Made by a program: the position numbers and the translations under genes. A model generated the notes under the pieces. The model saw only the letters and a list, made by a program, of their open reading frames with translations. It was not told the DNA's origin and ran no database searches. This document shows, in pieces, positions 13,300 through 13,321 of a stretch of DNA of 13,321 bases (position 1 is its first letter; the number at the start of each line of letters is the position of its first letter). Origin of the DNA: an uncultured Clostridia bacterium (GTDB lineage Bacteria > Bacillota > Clostridia > TANB77 > CAG-508); the NCBI GenBank assembly GCA_948745425.1, contig CAPZDM010000044.1, positions 1-13,321 on the forward strand, given 5' to 3'.

Positions 13300-13321
13300 T
13301 TAGGCAAAATTTATAACATAT

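Overview
The window is AT-rich chromosomal DNA from an endospore-forming, low-GC Firmicute, most likely class Clostridia. The evidence is strong A/T bias in the codons and spacers, hrcA-grpE-dnaK order, a DnaK without the ATPase-domain insert of Gram-negative DnaKs, HrcA/CIRCE control, perfect Bacillus-type sigma-A promoters, and three sporulation genes (spoIVFA, spoIVFB, gpr). I cannot name a species. Almost everything is on the minus strand; only two small genes (3478-3708 and 12065-12499) are on the plus strand.

Right to left in the direction of minus transcription: 13074-12557 is a HIT-like gene broken by a one-base frameshift, convergent with a plus-strand gene for an unrecognised two-TM coiled-coil protein that has its own terminator. 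Next come gpr (spore protease), a 130-bp block of tandem palindromes that runs into the end of gpr, an AMP-forming acyl-CoA ligase, then clpB behind a CIRCE-overlapped consensus promoter, followed by a small protein resembling V-ATPase subunit F. Then comes a sporulation cluster: a small C-terminally anchored membrane protein, spoIVFA (M23/LytM domain, with a frameshift) and spoIVFB (intramembrane S2P protease), ending at a hairpin shared with a convergent YvyF-like zinc-ribbon gene. Divergent from that gene is an unusual Fur-family regulator. Last is the heat-shock operon hrcA-grpE-dnaK under two CIRCE elements; dnaK runs off the left edge.

Two themes link the genes. The first is proteostasis: HrcA can repress both its own operon (DnaK/GrpE) and clpB, so the DnaK-ClpB disaggregation machinery sits in one regulon. 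The second is sporulation: SpoIVFA/SpoIVFB would control pro-sigma-K processing in the mother cell, and GPR would degrade SASPs at germination. Small palindromic repeats ending in GCCCCTACA recur between genes.

I found no CRISPR array, tRNA, rRNA, transposase or clear new multi-gene system. The most unusual items are the Fur homologue that has lost three of five PerR regulatory metal ligands, the frameshift in spoIVFA at a rare CGG codon, the palindrome array at the gpr 3' end, and the compositionally different orphan gene at 12065.
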